The notes: a model not told the origin generated them from the letters alone. A stretch of 64,000 bases of DNA from Elusimicrobiota bacterium (GCA_016212855.1 JACRDP010000025.1:62001-126000), one strand, 5' to 3'. Numbered from the stretch's first letter, positions 1 through 8,448 are shown. Translations and numbers: made by a program.

Positions 1-366
1 GAAGGCGCGATCGTCTTCGACGCGGACCTGGAATGGCTCGCCGGACGGGAGGATGCCGTCTCGCGCTTCGCGGAGTTCTCGTCCCTGCCCGTGTCCCGCC
101 GCGATCTGGCTCTCGTTTTGGACAAGAAGTCCGCCTATCGCGACGTCGAGACCGTCATCAAGAAGTGCCGGCTCGAGGCGCTTCAAGACGTTCTTCTCTT
201 CGACGTCTATGAAGGGAAGGGCGTGCCCGAGGGCAAGGTCAGCCTCGCCATCCGCCTGACCTTCGGGCTCGCGGACCGGACCTTGACCGACACAGAGGTT
301 TCGGCGGCGGTTGAGACCGTGGTCGCCGCGCTCGCCAAACAGCTCGGCGCGAGCCTGAGGAGCTGA
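1..366 (+). CDS. pheT: Phenylalanyl-tRNA synthetase beta subunit, C-terminal end (partial)
   Basis: The reading frame is open from base 1 and stops at 364-366, so only the last 121 residues are in the window. They match the ferredoxin-fold anticodon-binding (FDX-ACB) domain that closes PheT: a P-V-S-R-R-D-L-A-L segment near residue 30, then D-V-Y-E-G near residue 67 and R-T-L-T-D-T-E-V near residue 95, all hallmark positions of the family. In the complete enzyme this subunit pairs with PheS to charge tRNA-Phe in the cytoplasm, and this domain grips the tRNA. One base separates its stop from the next gene, so it probably leads the pheT-zapA operon. The catalytic part and start lie upstream of the window. 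Confidence 0.93.
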   Translation, partial: EGAIVFDADLEWLAGREDAVSRFAEFSSLPVSRRDLALVLDKKSAYRDVETVIKKCRLEALQDVLLFDVYEGKGVPEGKVSLAIRLTFGLADRTLTDTEVSAAVETVVAALAKQLGASLRS

Positions 367-367
367 C

Positions 368-604
368 GTGCAGAATTCCCTCCAAAGCCTCAAGCAGCTC
401 GAAGCTTTGGTCAAGCAGGCGTCCGAGTCCCTGCAGAAGCTCGGCGCGGAGAACCGTCAGTTCAAGGACGTCCTGCGCCGCCTCGAGAATGAGAATAAGG
501 CCCTCAAAGACGAGCTCCGCGAAGCGCGCCTGACCTTGGCCCGCCACGAGCGCCTCAAGTCGCGCCTGACGCGGCTCACCGACAAGCTCGAGAGGATCGC
601 ATGA
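368..604 (+). CDS. Small coiled-coil protein, ZapB-like
   Basis: This 78-residue protein starts with GTG one base after the pheT stop and overlaps zapA by four bases (ATGA). Almost the whole chain is a heptad-patterned, charged helix, with leucines recurring around residues 5-70 and no hydrophobic membrane segment. Size, coiled-coil character and position directly before zapA recall ZapB, an 81-residue coiled-coil divisome protein that in Escherichia coli bridges ZapA and the nucleoid. Coiled coils give little sequence signal, so the link to division rests mainly on the neighbour. It could be any short structural coiled coil; translation is probably coupled to zapA. Confidence 0.7.
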   Translation: MQNSLQSLKQLEALVKQASESLQKLGAENRQFKDVLRRLENENKALKDELREARLTLARHERLKSRLTRLTDKLERIA

Positions 605-906
605 ACGAGAAAGTCGAAGTCCAGATCGGCACGCGCCGCCTCGTCGTCGAGATGGAGGGCCTGACCCCCATCGAGATCAACGCGCTCGCGCAGAAGGTCT
701 CGGAGCGGGTCGTCGATCTGCAGAGCCAGAACAACAAGGTCGCCGACACCTCGAAGATCGCCTTGCTCGTGGCGCTCTCCTTCGCCGCGGAGCTCGACAA
801 GGAGCGCCAGGGGCACGACCTGACGCGGCGCCTGCTCGACAACAAGGCCGAGTCGCTGTCGCAGTCGCTGCGCGAGTCGCTGCAAGCCGGCGAAACTTCA
901 AAGTAA
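601..906 (+). CDS. zapA: Cell division protein ZapA
   Basis: The 101-residue protein has the ZapA layout: an N-terminal beta segment (V-Q-I-G-T-R-R-L), a short helix with the conserved L-A-Q-K-V pattern near residues 27-33, then a long C-terminal coiled coil from about residue 45. ZapA binds and bundles FtsZ filaments at mid-cell. The ATG overlaps the stop of the preceding coiled-coil gene, which indicates coupled translation, and rarA follows seven bases after the stop. The pheT-zapA order is common in bacteria and supports the call. Confidence 0.85.
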   Translation: MNEKVEVQIGTRRLVVEMEGLTPIEINALAQKVSERVVDLQSQNNKVADTSKIALLVALSFAAELDKERQGHDLTRRLLDNKAESLSQSLRESLQAGETSK

Positions 907-913
907 TTTATCC

Positions 914-2212
914 ATGAGCGAGCTCTTCTCCGCCGGCACCGATTCCCGTCCTCTCGCCGCGCGCATGGCGCCGCGCGGCCTCGACGAATTCGCGGGCCAG
1001 GAAGCGCTCCTCGGCAAGGGCAAGCTTCTCCGGCGTCTCGTGGAGAGCGGGCGGTTCACGTCCGCGATCTTCTTCGGGCCGCCCGGCTGCGGGAAGACGG
1101 CTTTGGCCCGCTATATCGCGGAGCACTCCAATGCGGAGGTCGTCGAGCTCAACGCGGTGACGGCGGGGGTCGCCGACATACGCAAGGCGGTGGAGCAGGC
1201 CAAATATTCGGCGGGGAGCCTGGGACGGAAGACGCTTTTGCTGGTGGACGAGATACACCACTTCAATAAAACCCAGCAGGACGCGCTGCTGCCGTCGGTG
1301 GAGCGCGGGGACGTGCTCTTGATCGGGATGACGACGGAGAATCCCGGCTTTTATGTCAACGCGGCGCTGCGATCCCGCGTGACCGCGTTTGAGTTCATGC
1401 CGGTGCCGGAAGGTGAGCTGGACAAAATTTTATCGAACGCCATCAACGACAACGACCGGGGGATCTCGTCACTACGGATCATTATGACGCCCGAGGCCAA
1501 GATTCATTTGGTGCGCCAGGCCAATGGCGATGCGCGGCGGCTATTGAACGCACTCGAGATCGCCGCGCTGACAACCACGGCTAACGCCGCGGGCGAACGG
1601 CGAATTACTCTTGATGTCGCAGAAGAATCCATACAACGACGTCAGATTCGCTACGACAAGAAATCCGACGACCATTACGATCATATCTCCGCCTTCATTA
1701 AATCCATCCGCGGTACGGATCCCGACGCGGCCCTTTATTGGATGGCCAAAATGTTGGAGGCGGGCGAAGACCCGCGGTTTATCGCGCGCCGAATTTTGAT
1801 CGCGGCTTCGGAAGATGTGGGCAACGCCGACTTTAGAGCCCTTCTCGTGGCCGAGGCCGCGTTTAGGAGCGTTGAAGTGCTCGGCATGCCCGAGGCGCGG
1901 ATAACGCTGGCGCAAGCAGTGACGTTCGTCGCTTCCGCGCCTAAATCGAACGCGGCCTATCTCGCGATCGACGCCGCGACCGCCGAAGTGCGTACGGGTC
2001 CCTCCCGCGAAGTTCCCTTACATTTGCGCGACGCCAGCATGGACGCCAAGGAACGCGGGCATGGCGCGGGTTATAAATACCCGCACGGCTTCCCCGGGCA
2101 CCACGTTTCGCAGGAGTACATGCCCAATCCCATGCGCTTCTACGAACCTTCGGACCAGGGCGATGAGAAGCGTATCGCCGAACGTCTCAAGTCGTTGAAG
2201 TCCGCTCAATAA
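914..2212 (+). CDS. rarA: Replication-associated recombination protein A (RarA/MgsA), AAA+ ATPase
   Basis: 432 residues, the usual length for RarA. The AAA+ core shows Walker A G-P-P-G-C-G-K-T near residue 54, Walker B L-L-L-V-D-E-I-H-H near residue 110 with the H-F-N-K-x-Q-Q-D-A-L signature typical of RarA/WRNIP1, and a sensor region T-T-E-N-P near residue 140. The C-terminal MgsA domain includes S-E-D-V-G-N-A-D near residue 295 and a conserved H-G-x-G-Y-K-Y-P-H near residue 380. RarA acts on DNA at stalled or gapped replication forks in the cytoplasm. It follows zapA by seven bases and probably shares its transcript. A symmetric DNA element lies just beyond its stop. Confidence 0.95.
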   Translation: MSELFSAGTDSRPLAARMAPRGLDEFAGQEALLGKGKLLRRLVESGRFTSAIFFGPPGCGKTALARYIAEHSNAEVVELNAVTAGVADIRKAVEQAKYSAGSLGRKTLLLVDEIHHFNKTQQDALLPSVERGDVLLIGMTTENPGFYVNAALRSRVTAFEFMPVPEGELDKILSNAINDNDRGISSLRIIMTPEAKIHLVRQANGDARRLLNALEIAALTTTANAAGERRITLDVAEESIQRRQIRYDKKSDDHYDHISAFIKSIRGTDPDAALYWMAKMLEAGEDPRFIARRILIAASEDVGNADFRALLVAEAAFRSVEVLGMPEARITLAQAVTFVASAPKSNAAYLAIDAATAEVRTGPSREVPLHLRDASMDAKERGHGAGYKYPHGFPGHHVSQEYMPNPMRFYEPSDQGDEKRIAERLKSLKSAQ

Positions 2213-2231
2213 ACAGCGGCCGGCATCGCGG

Positions 2232-2293
2232 GTTATCCACAAGCGGGGGTTTCAGTGTTGTCGACAACACTGGAAGACGCTGTTGTGGATAAC
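2232..2293. repeat. 62-bp two-fold symmetric element with two DnaA-box sequences
   Basis: An 11-base arm GTTATCCACAA (2232-2242) and its exact reverse complement (2283-2293) enclose, with a 10-base spacer on each side, a perfect 20-bp palindrome at 2253-2272 centred on TCGA. All parts share one centre at 2262.5. Each arm contains the consensus DnaA box TTATCCACA. A further 12-bp palindrome, CGTGAATTCACG, abuts at 2293-2304. The element lies after rarA and just before the promoter of the SGNH-hydrolase gene. It might bind DnaA or another dimeric regulator. No T-tract follows, so it does not look like a simple terminator. Confidence 0.8.
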
Positions 2294-2309
2294 GTGAATT
2301 CACGGGGCC

Positions 2310-2338
2310 TGGACAACGGCCATGTCCGGGGTTATCCT
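2310..2338 (+). promoter_or_regulatory. Promoter for the SGNH-hydrolase gene (TGGACA-N17-TATCCT)
   Basis: A -35-like TGGACA at 2310-2315 is followed after 17 bases by TATCCT at 2333-2338. Only six bases separate the -10 from the ATG at 2345, which predicts a leaderless transcript. The symmetric DnaA-box element lies directly upstream. Confidence 0.55.
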
Positions 2339-2344
2339 GAACGC

Positions 2345-3085
2345 ATGTGCCAACCCCTCCTCGCCCTCGCTCTCGCGGCCGCGCTCGCCGCCCCCTCCGT
2401 TGCCTCCGAAACCATACTCGTCGTCGGCGACTCCCACACGGTCGGCGCCTTCGGCGCACATATCGACGAAGCCCTGCGCGCGGTGAGGGGCAACCGCGTC
2501 GCGACGTACGGTGTGTGCTCCTCGCGGCCGCAGTCCTATCTGTCCGAGTCCGCGCACGGCTGCGGGCACGTCTTCCGGGATTTCGACAAGAAACCGCCGT
2601 CGAAGTGGCTCGGCTCGCGCGTTTATAAAGAGCTGCGCAAGGTCAAAGGCGTCGATAAGGAAGTCGAAATGGTCAAGACGCCGGAATTGGGTCAGCTATT
2701 GACCGATCACACTCCGTCCACGGTGATCGTCGCGCTCGGCTCCAATATTCCGATCAACGGGGCCAGCGTCGCGAAGACGCTCGCCCTGATCCACAAGGCC
2801 GGCGCGGCCTGCCTGTGGGTCGGGCCGCCCGATATGAGACGGCCCACCAAGGACGAGGTGGACGCGGTGTACGCGACCTTGGCCAAGAACAAGGTGGACG
2901 CGTCGGTCACGATGGAGGCGGCGAAGAAGGACGGCTGCCGGCTCATCGACAGCCGCGAATTTTCCTACCTGCGCTACCCCGAGAAGGACGGCGACGGCAC
3001 GCATTACATGGGGAAGCTGACGCCTTTGGCCGCGAAGTGGGGCGACGACGCGGCCGCGGCCGCGCTTAAGGCGTTAACGCCTTAA
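2345..3085 (+). CDS. Secreted SGNH/GDSL-type hydrolase
   Basis: Starting at ATG 2345 gives 246 residues with a clear Sec signal peptide (M-C-Q-P then a long Leu/Ala stretch ending P-S-V-A-S-E near residue 21). An upstream in-frame GTG at 2255 would bury the signal peptide and lies inside the palindrome and before the promoter. SGNH motifs are visible: G-D-S-H-T near residue 28 (nucleophile Ser), L-G-S-N near residue 137 (block III) and D-G-T-H-Y near residue 220 (Asp/His pair). Such enzymes hydrolyse esters of lipids or O-acetylated glycans; the substrate is unknown here. Its 3' end overlaps the convergent next gene by 12 bases. Confidence 0.75.
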   Translation: MCQPLLALALAAALAAPSVASETILVVGDSHTVGAFGAHIDEALRAVRGNRVATYGVCSSRPQSYLSESAHGCGHVFRDFDKKPPSKWLGSRVYKELRKVKGVDKEVEMVKTPELGQLLTDHTPSTVIVALGSNIPINGASVAKTLALIHKAGAACLWVGPPDMRRPTKDEVDAVYATLAKNKVDASVTMEAAKKDGCRLIDSREFSYLRYPEKDGDGTHYMGKLTPLAAKWGDDAAAAALKALTP

Positions 3086-5338
3086 GGCTTCGTTCAGGGC
3101 GCGCGCGCCGTCCCAGTCGACGGTGAGGCCGGGCGAGAGGAATATCTCGAGGCCGCCCGGGTGGCGGCCCGAATTCTGGTCGATGTTCGCCATCAGCCCG
3201 CGCTTGGACAGGTCCGCGTCGAAGGAGTCCGCGACGATGACGAGCGCGTCGGCGCCGGCGGCGCGCAGGCGGTCCCAGGCGTCGTACAGGCGGCGGACTT
3301 TCTCGGGTGAAACTGACCCCGCGGGGACGGCCGCCGCCTCGCGGACGAAGACGTTCTTGGCGACCTGAAGCGCGTCGATCCGGCGGCGGATTTCGCCCAG
3401 GTTTCGGGACGTGTAGGTGTTCACCGCACCGGGGTTCTCGGTCCAGCGCGCCCACTCGGAGTTCTTCGCGTCGAAGGCGTCGCCGGAGGCGGCGAGCCAG
3501 GCCTGAGCCGCGTCGGCGAAGTCGCGCGCGTCCTGCGCGGGCGAGCGTTTGATCGGGGAAGGAGGCGGCGGCTGGCCGCGACGGTCGAAGGAGCCGAGCA
3601 TCGGCTCGAAAGTATTGATGACGCGGTTGATCTCGGCCTCGCGGTGTAGGCGCGCCTTGGCGCGCGGCATGATCGTCTCAAGCACGGCCAGCATGGTCTC
3701 GAGTTGACGGCGGATCTCGGGGGTCAAGCCCGCGCGCGCGACGGCCTCGAAGCCGTCGTAATACGCCGTGGACAGAAGATAGGCGGCCAGCCGCTCGGGC
3801 TTCTCGGCGGACATATAGGCTTTCGTGAGAGCCTCCACTCGCCCGCGCAGGACCGCATCCGTCGACTCCTTCAGGTGCTCGGCGGCGAACTCCTCGAGCC
3901 CCTCGTCGGGCTTGGCCTGGGGCTTGGCGACGGCCTTCCAATCGGGGACGAAACTCTCGCGGATCGGGGCGAAGTCGAGGGTCACGATCACGGGGAAATG
4001 GTCGGACGGGTTCTTCTCGCGCTCCTCGTACGTCTTCGGGATCGCGCGCACGCTTCCATCGGGATTCTTGTAGCGGTACACCTCGGCCTTGCTCACCGCG
4101 CCGCGCAGGCCTTTCGAGACGAGCACGGCGTCCATCTGGCCGTACTTCGAGGCGCCGCCCTTCGGATGGAAGGTGTGCGTGATGCGGTCCTTGTCCGACG
4201 GCGGGTTCGGGGAGGCGTCGAAGCTGTCGGTCAGGCCCGCGGCCTCGAACAGGGGCTTGAACTCGGGCTCGTTGGGCACCTCGCCGTTGAAGTCGCCGGC
4301 GAGCATGACCGGCACGTCGGCGCCGAACTCCTGGCGGTAGCGGCCGATGATCTCGGCCGCGCGCTGGACCTGCGCGCCGCGCATGATGCGCGACTCGGGA
4401 TCGCGCCCGTCGCGGTCGCGCTTGGACTTGAAGTGGGTGCCGAACAGCACGAACAGCGGCTTGCCGCCGGGCTCGGCGCGCACGACGAGCGAGGTCAGGT
4501 CGCGCGAGAACAGCTTGGTCGGACCGCCGCCGAACACGGGGTCCACCCAGGTTTCTTCTTTATGAGAACGGTGTTCGATGGCCAGCGGCAGATCTCTTTT
4601 GACGAGGAAGGCGACGTCGATGCCGCGCTCGTCGTTGCCTTCGATCAGGAAGACTTTATACTTGCCGTCGAGATAGCGCTCGTTGAAGTCGGAGAGCGCG
4701 GCGATGTTCTCGACCTCTTCGAGGGTCACGATGTCGAGGTCGCTGTCGAGGATGACCTTGCCCTGCGCGCGCAAGGACCACTCCTCCTTGGGCTTGGCGT
4801 CGGAGATCTTCACGAGCTTGCCGGGATTGCCCGGATCGGGGACGTGCTTGCCGACGTTCTCGAACAGGTTCAGGAGATTGTACGTGCCGACCTTGAGCTG
4901 TTTGATCGACGCGAGCGGGCGGACCGGGGAGGCGGCCGCGGCCGCCGCGACGGGTTCGGAGACGTCGCCGACGGCGGCGGACCCGTCGAACAAACCGAGC
5001 AAGGCCTTCGGCGCCTGCGCCAGCTTCTCGCCGAAATTGGAGACCGCGGCGCGGAGCGGATTGATCGCCTTCGCGGGACTCGCGGCGACCGCAATCGCGG
5101 CAACGGGAACCGCCGCGGCGGCCGGCGCGACGGCGATCGCGGGCGCGAGAACCGGAACGAGGGACGGCGCCAGACTCGCCGCGAGAGTGGGAACCGCCAC
5201 GCCCGCGCTGAGAGCGGGCGCCTGAAAGGCGACCACGCCCGGCGCTCCCGTGAGGACGGGAACCGTGGTCTTGACCGAGACGACCTGGGCGTTCAGCGGG
5301 GACGCGAGAAGGAGCGCCGCCAACAAGGACCGGATCAT
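3074..5338 (-). CDS. Secreted endonuclease/exonuclease/phosphatase-family protein with Ala/Pro/Val-rich leader
   Basis: 754 residues. A signal peptide (M-I-R-S-L-L-A-A-L-L-L-A-S-P-L-N-A) is followed by about 110 residues rich in Ala, Pro and Val. The EEP domain spans roughly residues 145-455: T-Y-N-L-L-N near 150, the metal ligand region L-E-E-V-E-N near 200, R-G-I-D-V-A-F near 238, G-T-H-F near 300, G-D-F-N near 346 and S-D-H-F-P near 444. These are the catalytic Asn, Glu, Asp and His positions of the fold shared by DNase I, ExoIII and sphingomyelinases. The last 300 residues are helical and unrecognised. Substrate is uncertain: extracellular nucleic acid or phosphodiester lipid. A CATAAT -10 at 5345-5350 ends six bases before the ATG. 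Confidence 0.75.
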   Translation of the reverse strand: MIRSLLAALLLASPLNAQVVSVKTTVPVLTGAPGVVAFQAPALSAGVAVPTLAASLAPSLVPVLAPAIAVAPAAAAVPVAAIAVAASPAKAINPLRAAVSNFGEKLAQAPKALLGLFDGSAAVGDVSEPVAAAAAASPVRPLASIKQLKVGTYNLLNLFENVGKHVPDPGNPGKLVKISDAKPKEEWSLRAQGKVILDSDLDIVTLEEVENIAALSDFNERYLDGKYKVFLIEGNDERGIDVAFLVKRDLPLAIEHRSHKEETWVDPVFGGGPTKLFSRDLTSLVVRAEPGGKPLFVLFGTHFKSKRDRDGRDPESRIMRGAQVQRAAEIIGRYRQEFGADVPVMLAGDFNGEVPNEPEFKPLFEAAGLTDSFDASPNPPSDKDRITHTFHPKGGASKYGQMDAVLVSKGLRGAVSKAEVYRYKNPDGSVRAIPKTYEEREKNPSDHFPVIVTLDFAPIRESFVPDWKAVAKPQAKPDEGLEEFAAEHLKESTDAVLRGRVEALTKAYMSAEKPERLAAYLLSTAYYDGFEAVARAGLTPEIRRQLETMLAVLETIMPRAKARLHREAEINRVINTFEPMLGSFDRRGQPPPPSPIKRSPAQDARDFADAAQAWLAASGDAFDAKNSEWARWTENPGAVNTYTSRNLGEIRRRIDALQVAKNVFVREAAAVPAGSVSPEKVRRLYDAWDRLRAAGADALVIVADSFDADLSKRGLMANIDQNSGRHPGGLEIFLSPGLTVDWDGARALNEALRR

Positions 5339-5391
5339 GATCTTATTATGGAATAGGCCGCCCCCTTCTCCCAGGGGCTTTGGACCCGGGG

Positions 5392-5414
5392 CCCTAGGCC
5401 GCTAGGGCCTAGGG
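5392..5414. repeat. Inverted repeat in the divergent intergenic region
   Basis: CCCTAGGCC (5392-5400), loop GCTAG, and GGCCTAGGG (5406-5414) form a perfect nine-base stem between two divergent genes (5338 minus, 5495 plus). It may be an operator shared by both promoters. The rest of 5339-5494 holds two -10 sequences (5345-5350 minus, 5480-5485 plus) and GC-rich sequence with no other structure I recognise. Confidence 0.5.
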
Positions 5415-5479
5415 AGAATTGGCCCTCTGCCCGGCGCGATTCGGGACTTAGGTCTCTAGGAGTTTTCCCGGTCCCGGTG

Positions 5480-5485
5480 TAAAAT
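5480..5485 (+). promoter_or_regulatory. -10 element of the acyltransferase/acyl-ACP synthetase gene
   Basis: TAAAAT lies nine bases before the ATG at 5495. No convincing -35 is visible. The spacing implies a leader of only two or three bases. Confidence 0.4.
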
Positions 5486-5494
5486 GACGTCCTC

Positions 5495-8134
5495 ATGATC
5501 TACCGCTTTTTTCTCGTTTTTCTCGCCCTGCCCGCCTCCGCGGGCGTCATCTCCCTGCCGGTTTTCGAATCCGCCCCCCGCGTCGTCGCGCCCGCCGTAT
5601 CGCCGTCTTTGGCCGTCTCAGCGCTGACCCCTTCCGCGCTCCGCGCGGAAGGTTTTCCCGTCATAGCGCCCGCCCTCGCCGCGCCGGTCCCCACGGCCAT
5701 GGCCGCGGTCCATGCCGCGGCGGCCGCCTTGCCCGACGCGACGGTCCCCGCCGCTCAGGCGAAGGCCGCCGTCGCCGCGGCTTTCGACGCCTCGGCCGTT
5801 CGCCCCGCGGAAACCGGCGCGGTCGAGGGCGCCTTCTCCGCCGCGCTCCCTCTCTCCGCGCACTCCGCGCCCGATGCGCCCGAGCCCGCCGCCGTACCTT
5901 CCGCCGCCGCTCCGGCCGCAGACGTCCCGTTCTTCTTCCGCCGCTACGGCCTGGCTCGCCTGCTCGTCCGGCCGCTGGTGCGGCTGTTCTACAAGACGAC
6001 GATCGCCGGCCTCGAGAACCTGCCGAAGGGGCCGGCCGTCATCATCCCGAACCACATCTCTTACGTGGACGCCATTCTCATCTCCTTCGCCGTGGACAAG
6101 CCGATGCGCTTCATGATGAAGCGCTCTATTTTCGAGAAAGCGCCGCGCCTGATGGGCGCGATCGGCGCGATCCCGGTGTCCCCGCGCGACGGGCCCGCGG
6201 CGATCGAGGCATCGCTTGAGGCCGCGCGCCAGGCGATCCGCGCCGGACAGAGCGTCGTGATCTTCCCCGAGGGCCAGCTCACCTTGACCGGGAACATGAT
6301 CGGCTTCCGCCGCGGCTTCGAGCGCATCGTCGCCGAGGCTCCCGCGCCAGTGATTCCCGCGTATTTAGACGGCCTGTGGGGCTCGGTGTTCTCGATGCAG
6401 AAAGGCCCGTCGATTTGGAGCCGCCTCAAGGAACTCCCGCGGCCGGTGTCCGTGCGCTTCGGTCCCGCGCTTTCGCAGCCCACGTCCCAGGCGGGCCGCC
6501 TGGCCGTCGCCGAGCTCGGCGCCGACGCGATGGACGCGCGCGTGCGCTCGCGCCGCAAGACTCTCGTGCGCGAGTACTTCGCCGGAGCGTTGAAGAACTG
6601 GAAGCGCCCCGCGATCGCCGACTCGATGGGCGCGGACCTCACCTACGGGAAATCCCTGACCGGCGCGTTGTTGCTCGGCAAGGCGCTCGACGCGGAGCTC
6701 CCGGCGGCCAGGAACACGGCCGTCCTCCTGCCGCCGTCGAGCGGCGGCGCGCTCGCGAACCTCGCTTTGGCGGCGATCGGCAAGGTCCCGGTGAACCTCA
6801 ACTACACCGCCAGCCGCGAGGCGCTCGACCACGCGCTCGCGAGCGCGGCGATCGACTCGATCGTGACCTCGCGCCGCTTCGTTTCGGCGCTCAAATCCGA
6901 CCGCGGCTTCGAGCTTCCGGCCGGGAAGTCGATCGTGTATCTCGAGGACCTCGCGCCCAAGATTCCCGCGTGGAAGAAGACCGCGCTATACCTGGCGCTG
7001 AAGATCCTGCCGCGCTTCATCTCGGAGAGGATATTCTTGAGAAAGGCCGCGACGAGCCTCGACGAAACGGCGACGATCCTCTTCACCAGCGGCTCGAGCG
7101 CGCTCCCGAAGGGCGTCGTGCTGACCAACAAGAACGTCCTGGCCAACGTCGAGATGGTCCGAGAACTCCTGCCCTGGGCCGAGCACGACTCGATGCTCGG
7201 CGTGCTCCCCTTCTTCCACTCCTTCGGCTTCACCGTGACCTTGTGGCTGCCGCTCGTCTCGGGCATGTCCGCCGCGTACCACACGCACCCGATGCAGGCC
7301 GAGGCGATCGGCAAGCTCGCCGCGAAGGCGAAGTCCACCTTGCTGCTCGCGACCCCCGCCTTCCTCCAGCGCTACACGCAGAAGGTGCCCGCCGAGGCGT
7401 TCAAGCACCTGCGCCTCGTGATCGCCGGCGCCGAAAAGCTGCGCGACTCCGTCGCCGACGAGTTCGCCGCGAAGTTCGGCGCGCGCCCCTTCGAGGGCTA
7501 CGGCGCCACCGAGCTCTCCCCCGTCGCCTCCGCCGGAACGCCGGACGCCGGCTCTCAAAAGGGCTCCAAGTCCGGCTCCGTCGGCCGCGCCTTGCCCGGC
7601 ACCGCGGTCAAGGCCGTGGACCTGGCCACCGGCAAGCCCGTCGCCGACGGCGAGGTCGGCATGCTCCTGGTCAAGGGACCGCACGTCATGACGGGCTACC
7701 TCGGCCAGCCGGAGAAGACCGCCGAGGTGCTCAAGGACGGCTGGTACGTCACCGGCGACCTGGGCACGATCGATCGCGACGGCTTCATCACCATCACGGG
7801 CCGCCTCTCCCGCTTCTCCAAGCTCGCCGGCGAGATGGTCTCGCACGTCGCCGTCGAGGAGAAGCTCCAGCAGGCCGCGGGGCTCGCCGACATGACCTTC
7901 GTCGTCACCGGGATTAAAGACGAGAAGCGCGGCGAGAAGCTCGTCGTGCTGTACTCGAACTGGGAAGGCGACATCGACGCGTTGCTTTCGAAGATGCGCG
8001 AAAACGGCGTGCCCAACCTGTGGCTGCCCTCGCGCGGCTCCTTCTACAAGGTGCCCGCGATCCCCCTGCTCGGCACCGGCAAGCTCGACCTCAAGGCCGT
8101 CAACGAGCTCGCCGCGAAGGTCGCCGGCTCCTGA
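5495..8134 (+). CDS. aas: Lysophospholipid acyltransferase / acyl-ACP synthetase fusion (Aas-like) with signal peptide and Ala/Pro-rich leader
   Basis: 879 residues. After a signal-like N-terminus (M-I-Y-R-F-F-L-V-F-L-A-L-P-A-S-A-G) comes a leader of about 130 residues rich in Ala, Pro and Val. A PlsC-type acyltransferase follows: N-H-I-S-Y-V-D (HX4D) near residue 187 and F-P-E-G near 258. The second half, from about 370, is an AMP-forming acyl-activating domain with T-S-G-S-S-A-L-P-K-G near 532, G-Y-G-A-T-E-L near 669 and T-G-D-L near 753. E. coli Aas (719 residues) has these two activities and re-acylates lysophosphatidylethanolamine; no MFS transporter domain is present here. A signal peptide on an ATP-using enzyme is odd. 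It might instead be a membrane anchor, or the leader may be removed. Confidence 0.82.
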   Translation: MIYRFFLVFLALPASAGVISLPVFESAPRVVAPAVSPSLAVSALTPSALRAEGFPVIAPALAAPVPTAMAAVHAAAAALPDATVPAAQAKAAVAAAFDASAVRPAETGAVEGAFSAALPLSAHSAPDAPEPAAVPSAAAPAADVPFFFRRYGLARLLVRPLVRLFYKTTIAGLENLPKGPAVIIPNHISYVDAILISFAVDKPMRFMMKRSIFEKAPRLMGAIGAIPVSPRDGPAAIEASLEAARQAIRAGQSVVIFPEGQLTLTGNMIGFRRGFERIVAEAPAPVIPAYLDGLWGSVFSMQKGPSIWSRLKELPRPVSVRFGPALSQPTSQAGRLAVAELGADAMDARVRSRRKTLVREYFAGALKNWKRPAIADSMGADLTYGKSLTGALLLGKALDAELPAARNTAVLLPPSSGGALANLALAAIGKVPVNLNYTASREALDHALASAAIDSIVTSRRFVSALKSDRGFELPAGKSIVYLEDLAPKIPAWKKTALYLALKILPRFISERIFLRKAATSLDETATILFTSGSSALPKGVVLTNKNVLANVEMVRELLPWAEHDSMLGVLPFFHSFGFTVTLWLPLVSGMSAAYHTHPMQAEAIGKLAAKAKSTLLLATPAFLQRYTQKVPAEAFKHLRLVIAGAEKLRDSVADEFAAKFGARPFEGYGATELSPVASAGTPDAGSQKGSKSGSVGRALPGTAVKAVDLATGKPVADGEVGMLLVKGPHVMTGYLGQPEKTAEVLKDGWYVTGDLGTIDRDGFITITGRLSRFSKLAGEMVSHVAVEEKLQQAAGLADMTFVVTGIKDEKRGEKLVVLYSNWEGDIDALLSKMRENGVPNLWLPSRGSFYKVPAIPLLGTGKLDLKAVNELAAKVAGS

Positions 8135-8147
8135 TCGGCCGAAGTGA

Positions 8148-8153
8148 TATAAT
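8148..8153 (+). promoter_or_regulatory. -10 TATAAT, leaderless promoter of the small membrane protein / xseA operon
   Basis: A consensus TATAAT ends six bases before the ATG at 8160, which places the expected start site on the ATG itself. It probably drives the small membrane gene, xseA and xseB. Confidence 0.6.
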
Positions 8154-8159
8154 CGGCGG

Positions 8160-8447
8160 ATGAAGCGCGTCCTCGTCGGGACGGTCATCGCCGGCCTCTG
8201 CCTCGCTTTTTTCTCCGAGCGCAGCACCCCCGCCTGCTTCCTGGCCGGCTTCTTCGCGACCATGCTCCTGCTTCAGCTCGGCGCGCGCTCCATCGTCGAA
8301 AAAGTCGGGGCCCTGCTCACCGCGGCGGCGATCGCCTGGCTCGCCGGCCCGCGCGCCGCGACGAACCAGAGCGTGATCTGGCATTTCGCCGGCTGGCTGG
8401 TCGCCGGAACCGCCCTGGCGTCCTACCTCCATCCGCGCGCCGAGTAA
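8160..8447 (+). CDS. Small membrane protein of unknown function
   Basis: A 95-residue, strongly hydrophobic protein with three or four predicted membrane spans (about residues 4-20, 25-43, 47-65 and 73-90) separated by short charged loops. I recognise no family. A consensus -10 sits just upstream, and xseA starts one base after its stop, so it is the first gene of the xseAB operon. The tight coupling to exonuclease VII may only reflect shared expression. Confidence 0.7.
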   Translation: MKRVLVGTVIAGLCLAFFSERSTPACFLAGFFATMLLLQLGARSIVEKVGALLTAAAIAWLAGPRAATNQSVIWHFAGWLVAGTALASYLHPRAE

Positions 8448-8448
8448 C

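Noticed and set aside
2213-2344. Replication origin
   Set aside because: Two DnaA boxes are present, but there is no box cluster, no AT-rich unwinding region and no dnaA or dnaN nearby.
3704-5356. 550-residue open frame on the plus strand
   Set aside because: It is antisense to the EEP gene, which has a full set of catalytic motifs. The plus-strand product is low-complexity Arg/Gly/Leu.
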